In this document: one piece after another, positions 8,461-17,957 of the stretch
Layout: each line of letters starts with the position of its first letter
How positions within the stretch are numbered: position 1 is the first letter of the stretch
NCBI GenBank assembly: GCA_036524115.1
Contig: DATDCY010000037.1
Location: forward strand, 1-47,123
Length of the DNA: 47,123 bases
Origin: a bacterium
GTDB lineage: Bacteria > JAUVQV01 > DATDCY01
Direction: 5' to 3'
Translations under genes and position numbers: made by a program
Notes under the pieces: model-generated
What the model was told of the DNA's origin: nothing
Databases searched by the model: none
What the model saw: only the letters and a program-made list of their open reading frames with translations

Positions 8461-9978
8461 TCACCTCGCGGGGAACCGGGCCCCTGCCCCCCCGGGCGCC
8501 GCGCCCGCCTGCCGCGCACGCTCCCGCCACAGCGCGGCCTCGTCGCGGTCCCCGGCCATCTCCAACGCCTCCGCGAGGAACTGCATCGCCCAGTCGAAGC
8601 CGGGAAGGATGCGCAGCACTTCCCGGAACTCGCCGGCGGCGCGCTCCGCCTCGCCGCGCCGCAGCCAGGCGAGACCGAGCTGCATGTGGGCGTGCCCGTT
8701 CTCGCGGGTGACCGCCAGCGTGCGCGTCCAGAGCGTGACCTCGTCGCGCCAGTAGCCCGACTGCGCCCAGGTCAGCGTGGCGAAGGCGGTGAGCACAGCC
8801 ACCGCGACGCCAGCGCGATGCACAGCGCGCACGCGCAGGTGCGCGCCCAGATCCGCCACGCCCCAGACGACCGCCACGAAGACGCCCACGAGAGGCACGT
8901 ACGTGTAGCGGTCCGCCCGCGCGAACTCGCCGACCTGGACGATGCCGATCACCGGCACGAGTGTCCCCAGGTACCAGAACCAGCCTGCCGCCAGGTACGG
9001 GCGGGCGCGCGCGCGCCACACGCACAGCGCGGCGGCCAGGAGCAGCAGCGCGCCGCAGGCGACCGCCGCCCCCACCCGGACGCCGGCGCCGGGGTGGGGA
9101 TAGTAGGCGGCAAGGTCGCGCGGGTAGAGCGCCTGCACGAGGTACTCGGCGTAGGAGAGCAACGCATTCGCCACGCGATACCCCAGCGCATAGGCCGCCT
9201 CCCGCGTGACGGAGCCGAACGCGATCTGCGCACGGTACGACAGCGCCGCCGCGACGGGCACCAGCAGGAGGAAGGGGACCTTCTCGAGCAAGACGCGACG
9301 GCGCGAGCGACGCCATTTCTCCCGCGAGGCCGCCCCGCCCGCCGGGCCAAGCCGCCCGAGGGGCCAGAAGTCCAGCAGCAGCAGGACGAAGACGAAGGTC
9401 ACGGCCATCGACTTCGACATCAGCGCTGCGGTATAGGCCCCGAACGCAGCGGCATAGCGCAGCGGTCCCGGCCTGCGGACGTAGGCCACCCAGGCGGCGA
9501 TGCCGAGAAACCAGAAGAGCGCACAGAGGACGTCCTTGCGCTCCGAGACCCAGGCGACCGACTCCACGTGCAGCGGGTGCATGGCGAAGAGCGCCGCCAC
9601 GAGCGCGCTGCGCCAGAGCGCGCCCGTCGCCGCGCGCAGCGCGATGAACAGCGCCAGCGCCGCCGCGGCGTGCAGAAGAACCGCCGTCACATGGTGCCCG
9701 GCCGGGTTCAGGCCAAACAGCGTGACGTCGGTCATGTGTGACAGCCACGTCAACGGGTGCCAGAACGCCGCGTCGGTCGTCGTGAAGGCCCAGCGGACGG
9801 CCGCCGGCGTGAGCCCGCCCAGGACCGTGGCGTTCTCGGTGACGTAGTAGCAGTCGTCGTAGTCGGCGAGGAACTCGTGGCCGAGAACACGCGAATACAC
9901 CGCCAGCGTGGCGGCCCCCAGCGCGAGGGCGACGACGAGCGCCCGCGCGCCCTCGCCCGGGCGGGCCTTCAGCCTCAA
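8461..9978 (-). CDS. TMTC-like GT-C membrane glycosyltransferase with short TPR tail
   Basis: A 505-residue member of the local family. The Asp pair is at 41-42 (YDDCYYV), HPLHVESVAWVSERKDVL is near 133-150, and ADRYTYVP follows. The soluble tail from about residue 410 has only two or three TPRs, the shortest of the set. The start is uncertain. The frame opens at a GTG at 10086, but that codon overlaps a TATAGT -10 element and the extra 36 residues are Ala/Pro/Gly/Arg-rich without hydrophobic character. A TTG at 9978 has GCGAGG seven bases upstream and puts the first membrane segment close to the N-terminus, so I prefer it. The next gene downstream encodes its likely sugar-lipid supplier. Confidence 0.85.
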   Translation of the reverse strand: MRLKARPGEGARALVVALALGAATLAVYSRVLGHEFLADYDDCYYVTENATVLGGLTPAAVRWAFTTTDAAFWHPLTWLSHMTDVTLFGLNPAGHHVTAVLLHAAAALALFIALRAATGALWRSALVAALFAMHPLHVESVAWVSERKDVLCALFWFLGIAAWVAYVRRPGPLRYAAAFGAYTAALMSKSMAVTFVFVLLLLDFWPLGRLGPAGGAASREKWRRSRRRVLLEKVPFLLLVPVAAALSYRAQIAFGSVTREAAYALGYRVANALLSYAEYLVQALYPRDLAAYYPHPGAGVRVGAAVACGALLLLAAALCVWRARARPYLAAGWFWYLGTLVPVIGIVQVGEFARADRYTYVPLVGVFVAVVWGVADLGAHLRVRAVHRAGVAVAVLTAFATLTWAQSGYWRDEVTLWTRTLAVTRENGHAHMQLGLAWLRRGEAERAAGEFREVLRILPGFDWAMQFLAEALEMAGDRDEAALWRERARQAGAAPGGAGARFPAR

Positions 9979-10084
9979 GCGGCGACCTCGCCCTTGGCGT
10001 CCCCCCGGGCAGGGCGCCGCGGAACTCGACTCCAGCCGGTTCTCGGGAAATCCGCCAGGTGCATGCGCCGCCTCCGCCGCGGGC

Positions 10085-10090
10085 ACTATA
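10085..10090 (-). promoter_or_regulatory. -10 element TATAGT
   Basis: TATAGT on the minus strand upstream of the TMTC-like/DPM1 operon. A transcript starting about 7 nt downstream would begin near 10078 and carry a leader of about 100 nt to the TTG at 9978. The -35 region is poor. This is the one promoter here that does not predict a leaderless message. Confidence 0.4.
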
Positions 10091-10161
10091 GCACACGCCG
10101 CCGGGCGCCCAGAGACGCGGATGCGGCCCGACGCCGCGACCTCGCCGGGTCACGGGCAACC

Positions 10162-10190
10162 TTGACATTCCGGGGCCCCGCCCGAAGAAT
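10162..10190 (+). promoter_or_regulatory. Sigma-70-like promoter, TTGACA-N17-AAGAAT
   Basis: TTGACA at 10162-10167, a 17-bp spacer, then AAGAAT at 10185-10190, ending 9 nt before the ATG at 10200. The arrangement is nearly identical to that at 13978-14006, including the TTC directly after the -35 and CG-rich spacer. Confidence 0.75.
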
Positions 10191-10199
10191 CGTCGCGTC

Positions 10200-11369
10200 A
10201 TGCCCGACAATGCCCGTCCGCGAGGCACCTGGTTCGAGCGGCACCCGGCGACGACGCTGATCACCCTCGTGCTCGCCTTCGCCGTGGCCGTCGACCTGGC
10301 GGCGCTGCGCATCTTCCTCGAACCGAAGACCTTCTCTTTCCGGAGCAGGCACCCCTACTACCATCACACGCTCGTCCCCGGGTTTTCCGGCGCCGCGCGC
10401 TGGGGGGACATCGAGTACCCCATGGTCACGGACTCGCTCGGCTTCCGGGACTCCGCAGCGCGACAGGTGTCCCTGCGTCCCGCCGGCACGCGGGTCGTCT
10501 TCATCGGGGACTCGGTCGTCGAGGCCCTCGGCGTGCCCTACGCGGAGAGCTTCATCGGCGTGCTGGCGGCCGAGCCGGCACGGAAGGACGTGGAACTGCT
10601 GAATGCCGCGGCGCTGAGCTATTCGCCGACGATCTACTACCTGAAGACGAAGTTCCTGCTCGAGAACGTGGGCCTGCGCTTCGACGAACTGTTCGTCTTC
10701 ATCGACATCACGGACATCCAGGACGAGATCAGATACAAGAGCTTCACGCCCCGGCTGCCGGCGCTGCTCGACCGGGTCTCACTCGCGGTGGACGGCGCGC
10801 TCTACCGCAATTCCTTCGCCTACCACACGCTCTACGAGCGGCTGGTCCGCCCCCGCGAGAAGCGGATCGAGACCGTCTTCGACCCCGAACGCTGGTCCCA
10901 CCGGGACATCGCCGTTTCGGGCCTGTCGTACAGCGACGAGGACCGTCGCCGGATGGAGGCCGTCCCGGAGCCCGAGAACGGCCGGTGGCACTGGACGATC
11001 GACCCCGAGGCCTTCCGGCAGTGGGGCGAGGAAGGACTGAAGATCGCCGGTTCGCACATGGAGGCGCTGGCGAGGCTCTGCCGCGACCGTGGCATCCGGC
11101 TGACGCTGGTGGTCTACCCCGCCCCGCTCCAGATCTACGCGCACGACCTCGACAGCCTGCAGGTGCGCTACTGGGAACGCTTTGCACGCGACAACGGCGC
11201 CAGCTTCGTCAACCTCTTTCCAGCGTTCATCGGCACCGCGACGCCCGATCCCGATGCAACGTACCGGAAGTACTTCATCGCGAATGACACGCACTTCAAC
11301 GCCGAGGGCCACCGCTATCTCGCCCGGCTCCTCGACGCGTACGTCCCGCCGCGGCGCGCCGCTCCCTAG
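10200..11369 (+). CDS. Membrane-anchored SGNH/GDSL hydrolase-like protein
   Basis: A 389-residue protein with one N-terminal membrane segment (about 19-39) and an extracytoplasmic SGNH fold. Block I is FIGDSVVE with Asp104-Ser105 and the C-terminal block is DTHFN with Asp363 and His365. The block III Asn is not obvious: the equivalent stretch reads IDITDIQDE. Proteins of this shape in glycan loci often add or remove O-acetyl groups on secreted sugars, which is the best guess here. The ATG is fixed by the promoter ending 9 nt upstream, and there is no Shine-Dalgarno sequence. It converges on the next SGNH gene with 7 bp between the stops. Confidence 0.85.
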   Translation: MPDNARPRGTWFERHPATTLITLVLAFAVAVDLAALRIFLEPKTFSFRSRHPYYHHTLVPGFSGAARWGDIEYPMVTDSLGFRDSAARQVSLRPAGTRVVFIGDSVVEALGVPYAESFIGVLAAEPARKDVELLNAAALSYSPTIYYLKTKFLLENVGLRFDELFVFIDITDIQDEIRYKSFTPRLPALLDRVSLAVDGALYRNSFAYHTLYERLVRPREKRIETVFDPERWSHRDIAVSGLSYSDEDRRRMEAVPEPENGRWHWTIDPEAFRQWGEEGLKIAGSHMEALARLCRDRGIRLTLVVYPAPLQIYAHDLDSLQVRYWERFARDNGASFVNLFPAFIGTATPDPDATYRKYFIANDTHFNAEGHRYLARLLDAYVPPRRAAP

Positions 11370-11376
11370 CCTTCGA

Positions 11377-12558
11377 TCAGCCGCCGCCCGCGCCGGCGAA
11401 CCACCGCGCGACGAGGCCGCCGGCGAGGCTCGAGGCCGGCCCCGACAGGTGGTCGTCGTAGTCGAAGTACAGGTGGCGGCCGGCGTCCTCCTCCCGCTTG
11501 ATGAAGTCGGTGAGATCCAGGAACGGCACGCCCGTGTCCCCGCACTGCTCCCGAAGCAGACGGCGGTGCAGATGATAGGCCGGCCCGGTCATGTCGACCC
11601 CTTCCGGGTACCCGAGGCTGAACTCCCGCTCGAAGCGCTGGTAGTAGTTCGTCACCGTCCCGCGCTCCGGGATGTAGACGACCAGCAGCCGGCAGCCGAG
11701 CCTCGACAGGTATTCCCGCAAACCGCCCAGCGCCCCCCGGAGGTCGAACGGCGTCCTCAGGTCCGTCTCCAGATACTGCGAGCCCCCCATCCGGTAGGGG
11801 CTGAAACGGGCCGACTTCATGAGCGCGAGCACGCGTGGCGAGACGTGCTCCGCGAACTGCCGTTCAAACTCGGGATCGCTCCAGGGGTTGTTGGGGCTCG
11901 GGACCGGTTGGAGGAAGTTGGCCATGCGCCACGGCCAGCGCCAGGGAAGCTGCTCGCGGTTGCGCGCCATCGCCAGCAACTCCAGGAAGCGGGGCTTCCA
12001 CGCGGGGTAGGTTCCGAAGGAACGAGGCCGCGGCACCCCCACGTCGGCCGGCAGGTCGTTGGCGTAGACGACGAGGAGGAGAATGTCCGGGCGCAGCTGC
12101 GGAGCGGCGTCGACAATCAGCCGGAGCTCCGACTCCAGGCCGGCGCCGCTCACCCCGAGGTTCAGGGCCTCGACGTAGAGCCCCTGGCGCCTCAGATCGG
12201 CTTCGAAACCCTCGGGAATCGTCTCCCCGTCGGGCGTCAGCCCGCCCTCCACGAAGCTGTCGCCGACGAACAGCACCCGCTGCGCGCCCGGCGCCTTGCG
12301 GGCCGCCCAGCGACCGCCCCGGAAGCCGTACTCGTTGAGCCGGTGAACCACCCGCACCCGGTCGAGAACGTCGTCGTGAACGACCCTGATCGAGCGGATC
12401 GCCTTGGTGTCGCCCCCCTCCAGCCCGATGCTCATGTAATCAATGCGGTTGAGCCCCCTGATTTCGGGGAGCGGGAACACGAGCCGCAACGCCACCTCCT
12501 GGAAGAGCAGGCAGACGGCCGCCAGCCCCAGCGTCCGCACCGCTCGACTGCGTCTCAC
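11377..12558 (-). CDS. Membrane-anchored SGNH/GDSL hydrolase-like protein
   Basis: A 393-residue protein with one N-terminal hydrophobic segment (about 8-29) and a periplasmic or surface SGNH domain. FVGDSFVEGG gives Asp100-Ser101, LNLGVSGAG at about 132-140 gives the block II Gly, YANDL gives Asn167-Asp168, and DDHLS gives a His near 370. All four SGNH blocks are therefore recognisable. The GTG start overlaps the TGA of the upstream SGNH gene (GTGA), so both come from one message. Likely an esterase or acyltransferase acting on a secreted glycan; the acceptor is unknown. Confidence 0.85.
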   Translation of the reverse strand: MRRSRAVRTLGLAAVCLLFQEVALRLVFPLPEIRGLNRIDYMSIGLEGGDTKAIRSIRVVHDDVLDRVRVVHRLNEYGFRGGRWAARKAPGAQRVLFVGDSFVEGGLTPDGETIPEGFEADLRRQGLYVEALNLGVSGAGLESELRLIVDAAPQLRPDILLLVVYANDLPADVGVPRPRSFGTYPAWKPRFLELLAMARNREQLPWRWPWRMANFLQPVPSPNNPWSDPEFERQFAEHVSPRVLALMKSARFSPYRMGGSQYLETDLRTPFDLRGALGGLREYLSRLGCRLLVVYIPERGTVTNYYQRFEREFSLGYPEGVDMTGPAYHLHRRLLREQCGDTGVPFLDLTDFIKREEDAGRHLYFDYDDHLSGPASSLAGGLVARWFAGAGGG

Positions 12559-13889
12559 CGCCCAGTCTCTCCCGCGCGCCGGCCGTCGGTCGCGGCAGGG
12601 CCCGGGGCGTCGGGGCAGAAGCGACGCGCCAGTTCCTCGGCAAACAGCCCGGCGACGACCCTGTTGGCCGCCGGGGTCAGGTGCACCCAGGACACGAGCT
12701 GGTCCCGGTCGTGATCGAGGGCGGCGATGACGTCGACAAAGGGCACCGAGCGGGTCCGAGCCCAGCCACGCAGGTCGTCCATCAGCCGCCGATGGAGCAG
12801 CAGCGCGTACTCGTAGTAGTCGATCGCCGATCCCCACGCCATCCGCGCGGCGAGCCGGTCCGCCTCCTCGGCGTAGGTCACGCCACGCCGTCCGAGGCGC
12901 TCCCGCAACGGACGGGGGTACGGTGCCGCGGCGGTGGCCTGCTGGTTCGCGACGACCAGGTGGATGCCCAGCGCCGCGCAGGCCTCGCGAATCACCTCGA
13001 GGTTCCTCAGGAAGATCGCGCTGCGGAGATCTGCGTCCAGGTCGAACTTGTCCGCCGCCTCGTCGACGATGTCGTGGCCGCCGATCAGGACCCTGTCGAC
13101 GAACAGCGCCAGGAGCGAGTGCGCGGTGAGGGCGAGCCGCGCCCTGCCGCCCCAGGTCGTCGGCACTACGGTGCCGACGGTGTCGTTGCGCCCGTCGTAG
13201 AAGGTCACGGCGTCAGGCGCCAGGGGGAGGCCTTCCGCAAGAAACAGTGCCGCAGTCTCACCGGAGGTCTCGTGGGGTATGCCGAAGTTGATCACCTCGA
13301 AGCGACGGGTGCCGGCGCACCGGTCGTTGAGGAAACGCTCCAGATAGAAGGGGTAGGTCTCGTCATCGCGGTCGTAGTACCCGAAGGTCGAGGACGACCC
13401 CAGCGTGAGGACCCGCACGACGTCCGGCGGCTTCTGCGTGCCGAACTCCTGGCCTCGGAACCCGTGGCTGTTGATCGTCACGCGGATGCGCTCGCCCGTC
13501 TCCACGTCGCGGGTGGACTTGGTCTCGTTCGGGAAGAACTTGGCGTACCCGGTGTGCTGATCGCCGAGTCGCTCAACCGAGTCAGGGCGCGATTCCGCCA
13601 GCTCGTGCTGCTCGTTGTCGCGCCGGAAGCGCTCGTCGGTCACCGTCCTGCGCCAGCGGCGCTCGGCCTGGTCGGGGTTGGTGTTGCGATCCCAGGCGGT
13701 GCCGTACAGGAGCGCGCGCGGCCCGATCTCGTGCGAAACCCAGACGCGAATCCCGAGCTCGGCCAGCGCGACCACGGCGACCACCAGGTAGAGGGCGAAG
13801 AGGACCCGTGACGAAGACAGGGCCCGCAGCGCCGGCGAGATCTTCAACGACGGAAGGCCCCCCGTCGAACGCGCTCCGTCGGACAACAC
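12555..13889 (-). CDS. Membrane-anchored SGNH-like protein with variant block I
   Basis: A 444-residue protein with an N-terminal membrane segment at about 30-48. Block I reads LTLGSSSTFGYY (Ser165-167) instead of the usual GDS, so the Asp before the nucleophile is replaced. NFGIPHETSGE is the block II region, YDGRNDTVG holds Asn235-Asp236, and a His near 403 lies in VHLTPAANR. The remaining blocks are intact, so it may still be active. First gene of a two-gene SGNH operon. The GTG start lies 11 nt after an extended -10 element and has no clear Shine-Dalgarno sequence. Confidence 0.85.
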   Translation of the reverse strand: MLSDGARSTGGLPSLKISPALRALSSSRVLFALYLVVAVVALAELGIRVWVSHEIGPRALLYGTAWDRNTNPDQAERRWRRTVTDERFRRDNEQHELAESRPDSVERLGDQHTGYAKFFPNETKSTRDVETGERIRVTINSHGFRGQEFGTQKPPDVVRVLTLGSSSTFGYYDRDDETYPFYLERFLNDRCAGTRRFEVINFGIPHETSGETAALFLAEGLPLAPDAVTFYDGRNDTVGTVVPTTWGGRARLALTAHSLLALFVDRVLIGGHDIVDEAADKFDLDADLRSAIFLRNLEVIREACAALGIHLVVANQQATAAAPYPRPLRERLGRRGVTYAEEADRLAARMAWGSAIDYYEYALLLHRRLMDDLRGWARTRSVPFVDVIAALDHDRDQLVSWVHLTPAANRVVAGLFAEELARRFCPDAPGPAATDGRRAGETGR

Positions 13890-13900
13890 ATTGGGAAGCT

Positions 13901-13909
13901 ATGGTACCA
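13901..13909 (-). promoter_or_regulatory. Extended -10 element TGGTACCAT
   Basis: On the minus strand TGG precedes TACCAT (TGn-TAnnnT form), which ends 11 nt before the GTG at 13889. The -35 region is weak, as is common with extended -10 promoters. It diverges from the promoter at 13978. Confidence 0.45.
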
Positions 13910-13977
13910 CTTCTTCAGGCGGCGAAGCTCGCCCGGCGCGGGGACGAACGGCGACGGCCGCGTCCGCGCGGCAATCC

Positions 13978-14006
13978 TTGACATTCGACGGCCCTGCCAG
14001 AAGAAT
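13978..14006 (+). promoter_or_regulatory. Sigma-70-like promoter, TTGACA-N17-AAGAAT
   Basis: TTGACA at 13978-13983, a 17-bp spacer, AAGAAT at 14001-14006, ending 9 nt before the ATG at 14016. It is a near copy of the element at 10162-10190. Confidence 0.75.
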
Positions 14007-14015
14007 CGGACGGAC

Positions 14016-14762
14016 ATGGGTGAAAGCGGGCCGGAGATCAGCGCCGTCATCCCCTGTTTCAACGAGGAGGCCGTCCTCGAGCGGACGGCGCGGGCCCTCG
14101 CCAGCGTGCTCGAACGGACGTTCCCCCGCGCCTGGGAGCTCATCCTGGTGGACGACGGCAGCCTGGACGCGACCTGGGAGGTGGCGCAGCGGCTTGCGCG
14201 CGAGCCGGGCATCCGGGCCACGCGCCATCCCGCCAACCGCGGCAAGGGCGCCGCCGTGCGGACCGGCGTGCTGCTCACGCGCGGCGACCCGGTGCTCGTC
14301 TGCGATGCCGACGGGAGCACGCCTCCCGCCGCGATCGGGGACCTGCTCGACGCCCTTCGGCGCGGCGCGGACATCGCCATCGGCGACCGCTGGGGCCGGG
14401 GCGCAGCCCTGGGGACGCCGCAGCCGCCGCTGCGGCGCTTCCTCGGCAAGGGCTACGCCCTCCTTTCGCGCCGGCTCACCGGCGTGCGCGTCACGGACTT
14501 CAACTGCGGCTTCAAGCTCTTCCGGGGCGAGGTCGCCCGCGCGCTCTTCGCGGCCTGCCGCTCGGAGCGCTGGACGTGGGACGTGGAAATCCTGGCGGCG
14601 GCGGCGAACCGCGGCCTGTCGATCCGCGCCGTCCCGGTGAGCTGGAGCCAGGGACCGCGCTCGACGGTCCACCCCGTGCGCGACGTCCTGCGCAGCCTCC
14701 GCGATCTGGGCGGCGTCTGGTGGCGTCTCAGGCGCCCCGGGGCCGGGCCGGCGGGGCGGTGA
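14016..14762 (+). CDS. Polyprenyl-phosphate glucosyl/mannosyltransferase-like GT2 (ALG5/DPM1 type)
   Basis: A 248-residue GT2 enzyme. AVIPCFNEEA at 10-19, LVDDGSLDATW at 44-54, the metal-binding DAD at 97-99 within VCDADGSTPP, and the DFNCGFKLFR loop together fit ALG5/DPM-like enzymes. These transfer glucose or mannose from a nucleotide sugar to a polyprenyl phosphate on the cytoplasmic face. The VTDFNCGFK form and the spacing of RGKGAA after the first motif lean towards the ALG5-like branch, but sugar choice cannot be read from sequence. The following membrane protein gene starts 7 bp after the stop. It probably feeds a GT-C enzyme, as the gene at 7749 does. Confidence 0.88.
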   Translation: MGESGPEISAVIPCFNEEAVLERTARALASVLERTFPRAWELILVDDGSLDATWEVAQRLAREPGIRATRHPANRGKGAAVRTGVLLTRGDPVLVCDADGSTPPAAIGDLLDALRRGADIAIGDRWGRGAALGTPQPPLRRFLGKGYALLSRRLTGVRVTDFNCGFKLFRGEVARALFAACRSERWTWDVEILAAAANRGLSIRAVPVSWSQGPRSTVHPVRDVLRSLRDLGGVWWRLRRPGAGPAGR

Positions 14763-14769
14763 CCGGCCG

Positions 14770-17121
14770 GTGAACGGGCCCGGACGGCGGTGGCCGCTCG
14801 TCGTGGTCCCCGTCGCGTACGTCCTGCTCCTGTGCGTCCCCCCGCTGCTGCGGGGCGACGGGCGGGTCCTCGGTTCGGAATCCGGCGACCTCTTCCTGCA
14901 GTTCGTCGGCCAGCGCGAGTTCGGCTTCGGGGAGATCGCGCGCGGCCACCTGCCGCTCTGGAACCCCCGCATCTTCAGCGGCATGCCGGCGCTCGGCAAC
15001 ATCCAGTTCGCGCTGTGCTACCCCCCCAATCTCCTCTTCCTGTTCCTCCCCCTGGCGTGGGCGTTCAACGCCTCAATCATGCTGCACCTGTCGCTCGCCG
15101 GCATCTGCATGGGGTGGTGGGTGCGCAGCCGGGGGGCCCCCCTGCTTCCCGCGCTCGTCGCCGGAATCCTGTACCTCGGGTGCGGCGCCCAGTTCTCGCG
15201 CGTGCTCGCCGGGCACCAGACGATGATCTGCCTGCTCCCGTGGGCGCCCCTGCTGTTCTGGGCCGTGGACGCCGTTGCGGCGGACGCACGCCCCGGGCCG
15301 GCGCTCGCGGGCGCGGCCGCGACGGCGATGATGCTGCTCGCGGGCTACCCGCAGTTTGTGTTCCACATCGGCGCGGCGGCGGGGCTCTACGCTGTTCTGC
15401 GCCTGACGGAGGTCGCCGCGAAGGGCCGCAAAGCGCTGCTGCTCGCGCTCATCCCGCTGCTCGCGGCGGGCATGACGGCTTTCCAGCTCGCGGCCACCGC
15501 GCAGGCGTCGGCCGGCAGCCTGCGCTCGGGAAAGGTCCCCTTCGAGTACGCCGCGATGTTCTCCCTCCCGTTGGAGAACCTGCTCACGCTCGTGAGCCCG
15601 TTCGTCTGGGGCGGGGCCGGCGGCGAGGGGTACTGGGGACGCTGGTACCTCTGGGAGACCCAGCTCTTCTTCGGCTGCACCGGGCTCGTCGCGGCGCTCC
15701 TGGCGCTGGGCAGGAAGGCGGACCACGACCGGTGGCCGATCCTCGGGGTGGCGCTGCTCATGGTCCTGCTCGCGCTGGGCGACACGACTCCGCTCTTTCG
15801 CGTGCTCTACGACCACGTCCCGCCGTTCGGGCACTTCCGCGGGGCCTCGAAGTGGGCGCTCCCGGCGAGCCTGTTCCTGGTCCTGCTCGCCGCGCGCGGG
15901 TTCCAGTCCCTGCTCGAGGAACCGGAGCGGCGGCAAGCGCTCCCATGGGTCCTTGCGGCGGCGGCTGTCGCCACGGGCGCGCTCGCCGGCCTCGGCTGGA
16001 ACGCGAGCGAAACGGCGGCGCCGGCGTGGTGGCGAGCCTTCGTCGCGGCGGTCGCCGGCAGCCGTCAGAGCTACGAACTGGGCCCCGACCTGGCGGCGAG
16101 CGGCGAGTTTCTGCGATCGACTCTCGGGGCCGCGTCCCGCGCGCTCGCCGTCGCGGCCGTCACGTTCGCCGCCATGGCGGTCCTCGCGGCAGTGGCGCGG
16201 CGGCGGCGCGGATTCGCGCCAGCCCTCCTCGTTCTGGCCGTCGTGGAGGTGTTCTGCTTCGACCGCGCCTACCTGGCGACGTTTCCGATTGAGGGCGCCC
16301 GCCGGCCGGACGTGGCCGGCGCGCTGCGCGGCGACAGCGGCGACTACCGCGTCCACGTCGCGGACCACCCGGACAGCGCGATGAGCACGGGCGCCAGGGA
16401 CATCTGGGGCTACGACCCCTTCGTTCCCCGGCGATACGCCGAGTTCGTGGCGTTCTCCCAGGATGCTCCCCTGGACACGCCCGCCGTGGACATTCCCCTG
16501 CAGCGTCTCGATCCGTTGCTGGCGCTGCTGCGGCTGCGCTATGTCGTTTCGCCCGCGGCGGCGGGCGGCCTCGATGTGGCCGGTCCGTTCCCGCACCTGC
16601 CCCGCGCTCTGCCGGTCCCCGGGTACGCCGTCGCCGCGCCCTCGCGGGAAGCCATCCTCGCGGCCCTTCGCCAGCCCGGGTTCGACCCTTATCGCACCGT
16701 GGTGCTCGAAGAGGCGCCGGTATTCCCCGCGGGATCGCCGCCGCATGCGGGCGATGGCCATGGGACGGCGCGGGCGGTGAGCGCCTCAACCGACGAAGTC
16801 GTCGTGGAGGCCGAGTCCAATGGCCCGACGCTGCTGCTGTTGACGGACCCCTTCTCCCCCGGGTGGCGGGCGACGGCCCTTCCCGGATCCTCGCAGGCGG
16901 AATACCGCATCCTCAGGGCGGACTATGTGCTTCAGGCCATACCGCTGGGACGTGGCACCCATCGTATCAGGCTGCAGTACGCGCCGCGCGGCCTCGGCTT
17001 CTGGGCCGCGGTCTCGCTGTGCACGACCATCGGCGTGGCCGCCGCCGGATTCGTCCTCCGCCGCCGGGGCCGGCGGCGACCGCCCGCCGGCCAGCCCGGC
17101 GCGCCGGCTACCTTCCGGTGA
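14770..17121 (+). CDS. YfhO-like polytopic membrane protein
   Basis: A 783-residue protein with about 12 membrane segments. The N-terminal signature, GDLFLQFVGQREF followed by LPLWNPRIFSGMP, and the extracytoplasmic tail reading DPFSPGWRAT, then ADYVLQAIPLG, are typical of the YfhO family. Some Gram-positive members act in glycosylation of lipoteichoic acid or similar surface polymers as GT-C enzymes. Here it follows a polyprenyl-phosphate sugar synthase by 7 bp, the usual pairing of donor maker and user. The GTG start has a GGCGGTGA stretch upstream. Its last 14 bp overlap the tail of the convergent radical SAM remnant. Confidence 0.85.
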   Translation: MNGPGRRWPLVVVPVAYVLLLCVPPLLRGDGRVLGSESGDLFLQFVGQREFGFGEIARGHLPLWNPRIFSGMPALGNIQFALCYPPNLLFLFLPLAWAFNASIMLHLSLAGICMGWWVRSRGAPLLPALVAGILYLGCGAQFSRVLAGHQTMICLLPWAPLLFWAVDAVAADARPGPALAGAAATAMMLLAGYPQFVFHIGAAAGLYAVLRLTEVAAKGRKALLLALIPLLAAGMTAFQLAATAQASAGSLRSGKVPFEYAAMFSLPLENLLTLVSPFVWGGAGGEGYWGRWYLWETQLFFGCTGLVAALLALGRKADHDRWPILGVALLMVLLALGDTTPLFRVLYDHVPPFGHFRGASKWALPASLFLVLLAARGFQSLLEEPERRQALPWVLAAAAVATGALAGLGWNASETAAPAWWRAFVAAVAGSRQSYELGPDLAASGEFLRSTLGAASRALAVAAVTFAAMAVLAAVARRRRGFAPALLVLAVVEVFCFDRAYLATFPIEGARRPDVAGALRGDSGDYRVHVADHPDSAMSTGARDIWGYDPFVPRRYAEFVAFSQDAPLDTPAVDIPLQRLDPLLALLRLRYVVSPAAAGGLDVAGPFPHLPRALPVPGYAVAAPSREAILAALRQPGFDPYRTVVLEEAPVFPAGSPPHAGDGHGTARAVSASTDEVVVEAESNGPTLLLLTDPFSPGWRATALPGSSQAEYRILRADYVLQAIPLGRGTHRIRLQYAPRGLGFWAAVSLCTTIGVAAAGFVLRRRGRRRPPAGQPGAPATFR

Positions 17122-17957
17122 GCTGTCTCAGCCAGTTGAGGACGACCGCGATGTCGAGCGAGTAGAGGTAGTTGTACTCGATGTAGCACCCGGCCGAGCA
17201 GGACTGGCAGGGAATGACGGCGCTGTGATCAAAGGCGGCCTTGAACCCGTCCGTCAGGACGTTCTTCGCGTCCATCAGGCCGACCATGACGCTGCACGGG
17301 TAGAGCCGGCCGTCCGCATCGACGTTGCAGTAGAGCTGGCCCGCGGAGCAGCCCAGCCCGTGGTGCGTGGGCTTCAGGTACGCCTGCCGGAAGTCCGGCC
17401 AGTCGTGAAGGTAACGGAAGTAGCGCAGGGAGTTCAGGACGGGGGCGCCTTCTCTCTTGCGCGCCATGAGCAGCTCGATCGCATCGCGGTACTCCTGCGC
17501 CGAGGGCATGAGGTCCGGCGCCTCGGCGGATCCGAGCGCCTGGTGGTGCAGCACCTGCCACGTCGTCGAGAAGCCGCGCTCCCGTGCGGTCCGCAGGATG
17601 AAGTCAATCGACCCCAGGTTGTTCTTCGTGAGCACCGTGATCGTCCACACCGGCAGGACCGGGCATGCGGCGGCAAACGCGTCCATCACCTTGGCGAAGC
17701 TGCCGGGCTCCCGGTTGGCGTCGTGCACGCGCTCCTCGCCGTCGAAGCTAACGACCAGCACGTCGAGCCCCGCCAGGTCGCCGATCTTCTGCGGCACCAG
17801 CGCCCCGTTGGTGTCGAGGCTGGTGATGAGTCGCAGCGTCCGGCAATGCCGGATGATGGCGCCGATGTCGTCGCGGATCAGCGGCTCCCCGCCCCAGAGG
17901 GCAATGCGGGCGCCGCCGAGCCTGCGGAACTCGGTGATCACGGAGAGCACCTGCTCG
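17108..17957 (-). pseudogene. Radical SAM/SPASM protein fragment, N-terminal part missing
   Basis: About 283 codons of a radical SAM protein: SEQVLSVITEFRRLG, then the substrate-loop motif WGGEPLIRDD, LITSLDTNG, VVSFDGEE, and a Cys-rich SPASM-like end (GLGCSAGQLYCN, LYPCSV, CQSCSAGCYIEYN). The CxxxCxxC cluster motif that must precede WGGEP is absent. Homology stops at about 17957, where a different gene's sequence begins on the other strand. The frame runs on to 18058, but that stretch is only the antisense of the amine oxidase fragment. Without the iron-sulfur motif it cannot be a working radical SAM enzyme. Either a true deletion or an assembly join. Confidence 0.8.
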